From: Mycolicibacterium sp. MU0053
Lineage (GTDB): Bacteria > Actinomycetota > Actinomycetes > Mycobacteriales > Mycobacteriaceae
Reading direction: 5' to 3'
NCBI RefSeq assembly: GCF_963378095.1
Contig: NZ_OY726397.1
Coordinates: forward strand, 2,728,001-2,792,000
DNA length: 64,000 nt
A program made the position numbers and the translations under genes. Below the pieces are notes generated by a model. The model did no database searches, was not told the origin of the DNA, and saw only the letters and a program-made list of their open reading frames with translations. Below are positions 59,259-64,000 of this stretch, piece by piece (the stretch's first letter is position 1; every line of letters starts with the position of its first letter).

Positions 59259-59480
59259 TGATAGCCCTTCCTCTGTTTCACGGTTATCGTTCGAGGGTGC
59301 TCCGAGCCGGTGCGGAGAGCACGTGCAATTTGCGGCACTTATGCCTCTCACCTGCATATTTACTCGTTTCAAACCACTCACTAACTATTAACGTTTAATC
59401 CCGTGGATTATTTCTAAATGGAATGTATCTTCGATCACGATAGGCCAGCCTTACCTTTGCTGCTATTTTCACTCGGGTGG
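59259..59480. other. AT-rich regulatory region upstream of dps
   Basis: 222 bp of clearly lower GC than its neighbours, between dps and the DUF2339 gene (same strand). It holds a hairpin (59298-59322: stem GTGCT/AGCAC plus CCG/CGG with a 2-nt bulge) in the likely dps 5' UTR, an iron-box-like site, and several TA-rich stretches. No ORF with coding character. Confidence 0.5.
59440..59458. promoter_or_regulatory. Weak IdeR-like box upstream of dps
   Basis: ATAGGCCAGCCTTACCTTT matches the iron-box consensus (reverse orientation) at 13 of 19 positions. About 180 bp upstream of dps, as in IdeR-activated iron-storage genes. Weak on its own. Confidence 0.3.
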
Positions 59481-61298
59481 TCACGGCCGGGCCAAGCTTC
59501 GCGCGTAGTTGGTGCCCATGCCCAGCAGGACCAACCCCACCACGATGAACGCCGCGACCCGGAACATCCCGTCGAGGGTGCCGAGGTCGAACAGGAACAG
59601 CTTCGCCGTGGCCGCTGCCGTCAACGACAACCCGGCCAGCAGTGGCGCCGTGCGCGCCTCACCACCCGGCATCCGACGCGCAAGGTGGAACAGCGCGGCG
59701 GCCGCGCCGATCCAGCAGATCGTCGCCACCATATGGCCGCCGAGAAAACCACCCTCCCGGCCGGCCAGTAGTACGCCGGCCGTCACCGCTGACATCGTGA
59801 TCGCGTACAAGCCGACCAGTCCCGCACCCGCCCACACCGTGCGCACGCCGTCCTCATCGAGACGGCCGTATCCGGTCCACGACCAGGCCATCACCAAGAC
59901 CGCCGCGATCAGCAGCACACTGGAGATCAGCGTCGACACCGCGACGGAGGTGGGCAGTGTGGTGGCTTGCAGCAGCGTCTCCGGCGGCGCGAACGCCAGG
60001 TACAGCATGGCGCCCACCGCCGCGAAACCCGCTGCGGCCCAGCGGGAGACGGTGCTGCGCCGGCCCGCGACCCCGGTGATCAGCGCCAACCCAAGCAGCG
60101 CCGGTCCTTCCACCAACCCGGCGCAGGCCACCGTCACGGTGATCAGCGCGGCTACGGCCGCCAATGCCGACCAGATGGCCACGACGGTGTCGTCGACCCC
60201 GGGCAGTCGGCGAGCCAGCAGCACGACGGCGAGCATCCCGACGGCCACTGTGGCGGCAATCAGGGCGCCCAGCACCCGCGGCACCGCGGTTGCGGCGACC
60301 AGCGCCGGCACGGTTCCCGCGACCGTCAGCAGCGCCATCGCAACTCGATTACCAGTGTGCGGCAACAGGATCAAGGCACCGATCACCGCCAGCAGCGCCG
60401 CGATCGCGCAAGCTGCGCCCAGTAGCCACGGGTCATTGCCGGCACCGAATGCCCCCGCAACCGAAGCAATGAACAGTGCCATCAGCAGCGGTAGCGTGAC
60501 CGCGGCCGTCCGAGCCGCATGCAGCCAGATCCAGTCCTTGCCGAGCTGCACCGGCAACGCAGCTGCCGAGAGCGCAATCATGAACGCGATCAGCAGCAGC
60601 GACACCCCGTCCGCCACGATCGGCGCGAGCACCGTCAACGGCACCAGGACCAGCAGCCCGAGTTGCTGTGAGTCCCAGCGGCGGGCCAGGGTCAGGCCCG
60701 CTCCCCCGATCGACGCCGCCAGCAGCAGGCCGGCGGATCCGGGGATCCAGTCGTAGATGGTGGTGACGGCGATGACATCCATGTAGGCGGCCGCAATTCC
60801 GGTGGCGGTCAGCGCGATTGCACCTACCTGTCCGCCGGGCCGGCGGGACAACCGCACTCCGATCATGACCAACGCACCCGCCAGCACCGCCCCGGCTCCG
60901 ACCCGGAGTTCGGGACGCAGGATCCCGGCCTGGGCGGCCAACACGAGCAGCAGCACTACGCCGATCAGCGTCACCCCGACCCCGGCGACCGCGAGCAGCT
61001 TGCCGATCCAGCCCTGGCCCTCATCGTTGCCCAGGCGTGTGGTCAGCGTGGGTCTCGGTGTGGCCGGCGGAACGGGGCGCGAAACCGGGAACGGCGCCGG
61101 GGCCGGGACTGGTGGTGGCGGCGGCGGGACCGGTGGCGGTGGCGGCACCGGTGCGGGCCTGGCGGCCGACGGCGGGGCAGTCGGGCCCAGGGTTCGTTGC
61201 AACTCGCTGAACTGCCCGGCAACGCGGGCCATTTGCTGCGACATCTGCTGAAACTCTTCGGACAACCGTTGCAGGGCAACCTGATGCGGTGCAGTCAT
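59481..61298 (-). CDS. DUF2339 multi-pass membrane protein
   Basis: A 605-aa protein. Residues 1-45 form a coiled-coil-like helix (QRLSEEFQQMSQQMARVAG), then a polyproline linker (PPPPPVPPPPPP type), then about 14-18 membrane segments through to a short basic end. This is the DUF2339 layout. No transport motif or catalytic site is known for the family. ATG 61298 is chosen; ATG 61307 would add three residues. It stands apart from the two-component genes by 55 bp. Confidence 0.85.
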   Translation of the reverse strand: MTAPHQVALQRLSEEFQQMSQQMARVAGQFSELQRTLGPTAPPSAARPAPVPPPPPVPPPPPPVPAPAPFPVSRPVPPATPRPTLTTRLGNDEGQGWIGKLLAVAGVGVTLIGVVLLLVLAAQAGILRPELRVGAGAVLAGALVMIGVRLSRRPGGQVGAIALTATGIAAAYMDVIAVTTIYDWIPGSAGLLLAASIGGAGLTLARRWDSQQLGLLVLVPLTVLAPIVADGVSLLLIAFMIALSAAALPVQLGKDWIWLHAARTAAVTLPLLMALFIASVAGAFGAGNDPWLLGAACAIAALLAVIGALILLPHTGNRVAMALLTVAGTVPALVAATAVPRVLGALIAATVAVGMLAVVLLARRLPGVDDTVVAIWSALAAVAALITVTVACAGLVEGPALLGLALITGVAGRRSTVSRWAAAGFAAVGAMLYLAFAPPETLLQATTLPTSVAVSTLISSVLLIAAVLVMAWSWTGYGRLDEDGVRTVWAGAGLVGLYAITMSAVTAGVLLAGREGGFLGGHMVATICWIGAAAALFHLARRMPGGEARTAPLLAGLSLTAAATAKLFLFDLGTLDGMFRVAAFIVVGLVLLGMGTNYARSLARP

Positions 61299-61353
61299 GA
61301 CTGCCATCGTGCGCGGCCCCCGGCCTGGGCGCATGAGTAGGACTACCCGACTG

Positions 61354-62022
61354 TCAGGATTCCTTGTCCAGTCCGTGTTCGATCGCGTACCGGGTCAATT
61401 CGACGCGGTTGGCCAGTTGCAGCTTGCGGAATGTCGCCTGCACATGATTTTCCACCGTGCGATGGCTGACCGAAAGTTTGGCGGCAATCTGCTTGGCGGT
61501 CAACCCCTTTGCCACGTAGCGCAGCACCTCGGTTTCGCGTTCGGTCAACTTTGGTCCGGCAGCCTGGGCGCTCGGAACACGGGCGATGCGCCGGTACTCC
61601 CCCAGCACCAATCCGGCCAGGCCCGGGGTGAACACCGCCCGCCCTCGCGCGGTTTCGACCACCGCCGTGGCGAGCTCGGCCCTCGATGCGCTCTTCACCA
61701 GGTAACCCGTCGCGCCGGCCTTGACCGCCTGCAGCACATCGTCGCGCTCCCCGGAGGCCGAGAGCACCAGCACCCGACTCGTCGGCGACACCTCGAGCAC
61801 CCCGACCGTTGCGGCCGCGCCGTCACCGTCGGCCAACTGCATGTCCATCACCACCACATCGGGATGCACGACGGCGGCTCGACGGCGCGCGGCGGCCACC
61901 CCCTCGGCGGTCGCCACGACGTTGAAGCCTTCGTCGGCCAGATCGCGGGCCACCGCATCACGCCAGATGGGGTGGTCGTCGACGATCATCACCGTGATCG
62001 GCGCGGTGTTGTCCTCAGCCAC
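61354..62022 (-). CDS. NarL/LuxR-type response regulator
   Basis: A 222-aa regulator: receiver domain (residues 8-125) with DD pair in VMIVDDHP, phosphorylation site Asp60 in VVVMDMQL, and Lys in YLVKSAS; C-terminal LuxR-type helix-turn-helix (LTERETEVLRYVAKGLT and KLSVSHRTVENHV). It overlaps the histidine kinase gene by 8 bp, and will be its partner. Confidence 0.95.
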   Translation of the reverse strand: MAEDNTAPITVMIVDDHPIWRDAVARDLADEGFNVVATAEGVAAARRRAAVVHPDVVVMDMQLADGDGAAATVGVLEVSPTSRVLVLSASGERDDVLQAVKAGATGYLVKSASRAELATAVVETARGRAVFTPGLAGLVLGEYRRIARVPSAQAAGPKLTERETEVLRYVAKGLTAKQIAAKLSVSHRTVENHVQATFRKLQLANRVELTRYAIEHGLDKES

Positions 62023-63181
62023 GCTGTTGTCCCGGTTCCGATTGACTCCTGGGTACGGTCAGTTCCCATTCGACGCCGTCGCCCACCTCCGTGGCCAATC
62101 GGGCCGATCCGCCCAACGCAGTGAGCCGGCCGACGATCGACTGGGAGATCCCCATCCTGCCCTCGGCTTCGGCCCGAGCCAGGCGATCCGGCGCGATACC
62201 TACGCCGTCGTCACGGATGCTGATCGTCACGGCGTCGCCGAGATCCTCGAGCAGCACATACGCCCGAGCCTGCTCCCCAGCATGCGCGCGCACGTTGTCC
62301 AGCACATTGCCGACGGCCGCATCCAGCTCGCTCACCACGATCGAATCGAGCAGCACCGGCGTTCCCGGCACACTGATCACCACCCCGTCCTCGGCCCGCC
62401 GGTTCAGCCACTCCCGCAGGTCGACCGCCTGCGGGTCAATGTCCTGCCCGGCGGTATCGACGCTGACCAACCTGCGCAGCGCGCGTTCCTGTTCCCCGGC
62501 CAGCTGGGCGAGTTCTGTTGTCGGCCCACCGATCTCATTCCCGCGCTTGGCCACCAGCGCCAACACTTGCATGACCCCGTCGTGGACCTGACGGGCCAGG
62601 CGTTCACGCTCGGCCACCGCGGCCGAGATCCGCACCGCGCGTTCCAACTCGGCGTGGGCACGGCGCGCGGTCTGGGCGGCCATCCCCACCGCCAACCCAA
62701 CCGCGAGTTCGATGATGATCGTCGCGTTACGGGTGAAGTCGAAGCTCACCGACCCCTTCAGCGCGGCGTAGACGGCCATGACGCCCACCCCGGCACCCAT
62801 CCCGGCCACGGGGCCGAGCAGAATCGCCGCGGAGATCGGCGCGTTGGTGGCCCACAGGGTCGTCGGCCAGGACTGGTTGGCGGCGATCCATTCCGGTGCG
62901 GCCACCAGGTGCGTTGACCAGATCAGCAGGATCACGACCAGGAACTCGGCGGTCACCCAGGCCGGTCGACGCCCGAAGCCGTGCAGATAGGCCACCGCGC
63001 AGGCCAACGTCCAGCCGGACAGGACCGCGAACAGCACCCATCCCCGCATCGGGTGTTCGATGTCGTCCATGCCGGCGATCTGGAACCCCGCCGCGTACAG
63101 ATAGCTCAGCAGCCGGAACACCTGCGCCGCCCGCCACAATGGGGCCGCGGGATCGTACGCGGTTGGACGCGGGGCGCTCAC
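62015..63181 (-). CDS. Sensor histidine kinase, HisKA_3 (NarX/DesK-like)
   Basis: A 388-aa membrane kinase with about four to six membrane segments (residues 15-165), the dimerisation/phosphoacceptor helix ERERLARQVHDGVMQVL with phosphorylated His, and an ATPase domain (N box VGNVLDNVRAHA, G1 box DDGVGI). Starts at GTG 63181 within the stop of the solute-binding gene (GTGA overlap). Likely senses the ligand-loaded binding protein or the membrane state. Confidence 0.93.
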   Translation of the reverse strand: MSAPRPTAYDPAAPLWRAAQVFRLLSYLYAAGFQIAGMDDIEHPMRGWVLFAVLSGWTLACAVAYLHGFGRRPAWVTAEFLVVILLIWSTHLVAAPEWIAANQSWPTTLWATNAPISAAILLGPVAGMGAGVGVMAVYAALKGSVSFDFTRNATIIIELAVGLAVGMAAQTARRAHAELERAVRISAAVAERERLARQVHDGVMQVLALVAKRGNEIGGPTTELAQLAGEQERALRRLVSVDTAGQDIDPQAVDLREWLNRRAEDGVVISVPGTPVLLDSIVVSELDAAVGNVLDNVRAHAGEQARAYVLLEDLGDAVTISIRDDGVGIAPDRLARAEAEGRMGISQSIVGRLTALGGSARLATEVGDGVEWELTVPRSQSEPGQQRG

Positions 63182-64000
63182 CTGGTGGCGCCGTTGATCT
63201 GCGGCTGATCGATCATCCCGAGTTCGACGCCCCACATGGTCGCGATGGTGCGGTACTCGCCGGTGCTCATCACGTGTTCGAGCGCCAGCCGCAGGGCCTC
63301 GCCCAGCTCGGAACCCTTGGGCACCGGCCAGCCGTAGAGGCCCGCGTCGAACACCTCCCCCGCGGTTTCGAGCGCACCCCCGCTGGTCTTGACCGCGAAG
63401 CCGGTCACCGGAGAGTCGGCCGACATCGCGTCGACGTCGCCGGCGATCAATGCGGCGGTGAGATCGTCCTGGCGCGTGAAGGCCACCTTCTCGATCGGGG
63501 GCCTGCCGGCAGCCAGGCATGCCTGGTTCTTGGCGGGGATCTCCTCGGTCTCCTGAATCACGCCGTAGGCCACTCCGACTCGCAGCCCGCAGGCGTCGTC
63601 CGGGTCGATTCCGGCGCCCGGGCGCTGCGCCCACAGCGTGCCCGCGGAGAAGTAGTTCACGAAGTCCACCATGCGTTCGCGGGCCTTGGTGTCGGTCACC
63701 GACGACATCCCGACGTTGAAGCTGCCGCCCACCACCGAGGACATGATGGCGTCGAACGCCGTCTCCCGGTAATCCGGTGTCAGGCCCAATGTCCGGGCCA
63801 CCGCGTCCATCAGATCGACGTCGAATCCCACCAGTTCGCCGTAGGAGTCCCGAAACTCGTTGGGCGCGTATGGAACGTTGACCCCGATGACCAGCCGGCC
63901 GGTCGCGCGGATGTCGGCGGGCACGGTCTCGGCAATCGCGGCCACCGCACCGTCGGGCAGCTCGACCGCGACCGGTGCGGTGCTTTCGGCGACGTTGGCG
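63178..64000 (-). CDS. Amino-acid-type solute-binding protein (N-terminus outside window)
   Basis: Periplasmic-binding fold of the polar amino-acid (SBP_bac_3) type: LVIGVNVPYAPNEF, GFDVDLMDAVARTLG, TDTKARERMVDFVNYF, and TAALIAGDVDAMSADSP are the usual ligand-contact segments. The frame stays open to 64000, so at least the signal peptide is missing. It is upstream of, and overlaps by 4 bp, the histidine kinase gene, forming a three-gene sensing operon. No permease genes are seen on this side. Confidence 0.9.
   Translation of the reverse strand, partial: ANVAESTAPVAVELPDGAVAAIAETVPADIRATGRLVIGVNVPYAPNEFRDSYGELVGFDVDLMDAVARTLGLTPDYRETAFDAIMSSVVGGSFNVGMSSVTDTKARERMVDFVNYFSAGTLWAQRPGAGIDPDDACGLRVGVAYGVIQETEEIPAKNQACLAAGRPPIEKVAFTRQDDLTAALIAGDVDAMSADSPVTGFAVKTSGGALETAGEVFDAGLYGWPVPKGSELGEALRLALEHVMSTGEYRTIATMWGVELGMIDQPQINGATR

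Overview
The window is high-GC actinobacterial DNA, almost certainly from a Mycolicibacterium/Mycobacterium chromosome. The evidence is pncA with the full set of mycobacterial active-site residues, rbpA, separate ppm1 and lnt genes, the Pup-ligase block pafA-pafB-pafC followed by tatA-tatC-helY, F420-dependent PPOX enzymes, an IdeR-type iron box, and many start codons that sit 6-8 nt after a TANNNT -10 element (leaderless mRNA). From memory of the M. tuberculosis gene order, much of the right-hand part is collinear with Rv2042c to Rv2097c. The pks12 position is empty, and sigC, blaC, cobK, cobM and cobL are not found where they would be expected.

Layout. 0-7.2 kb: acyl-CoA metabolism (truncated acyl-CoA dehydrogenase, two hotdog thioesterases, an AMP-forming ligase) with a D-2-hydroxyacid dehydrogenase and an MFS exporter. 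7.3-11.6 kb: a polyamine-type ABC importer, order ATPase, Tat-exported lipoprotein, two permeases. 11.6-13.4 kb: an NTF2-like protein, pncA, and two small overlapping genes behind a candidate IdeR box. 13.6-18.0 kb: a compact, apparently self-contained unit: GT4 glycosyltransferase, SAM methyltransferase and alpha/alpha-toroid (prenyltransferase-like) protein in overlapping frames, then a convergent second methyltransferase and a TetR-type regulator. The operon and the regulator carry the same GGACA-N2-TGTCC operator in the same position relative to a leaderless promoter. 18-26 kb: a DoxX protein with an 11-residue-repeat tail, an RDD protein, a chloroperoxidase-like hydrolase, an APH-like kinase fused to a second domain, a copper amine oxidase, a carboxylesterase (LipT-like) and a lipoprotein (LppI-like).

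26.6-51.6 kb is conserved mycobacterial core: zinc-cluster protein, rbpA, ppm1, lnt, an amidohydrolase, fxsA, two tandem Rv2061-like PPOX genes, cobN divergent from cobG-cobH-cobIJ, an SDR divergent from an Rv2074-like reductase, an M24 peptidase divergent from an NTF2-like protein, a 5'-3' exonuclease, a DUF4333 protein, helY, tatC, tatA, pafC, pafB and pafA. 51.8-64 kb is more variable: an EspC-like/WXG-hydrolase pair, an MpaB-type oxygenase divergent from a TetR regulator with a shared operator, a TnpB-like RuvC protein lacking a zinc finger, an Rv1625c-type adenylyl cyclase, a Dps2-type ferritin, a DUF2339 membrane protein, and a solute-binding protein/histidine kinase/response regulator operon that runs off the right edge.

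No rRNA, tRNA, CRISPR array or complete insertion sequence was seen. No stretch above 300 bases lacks a gene; the longest gaps are 55459-55744 and 59259-59480. Homology statements rest on motif and sequence recognition by eye, not on searches.
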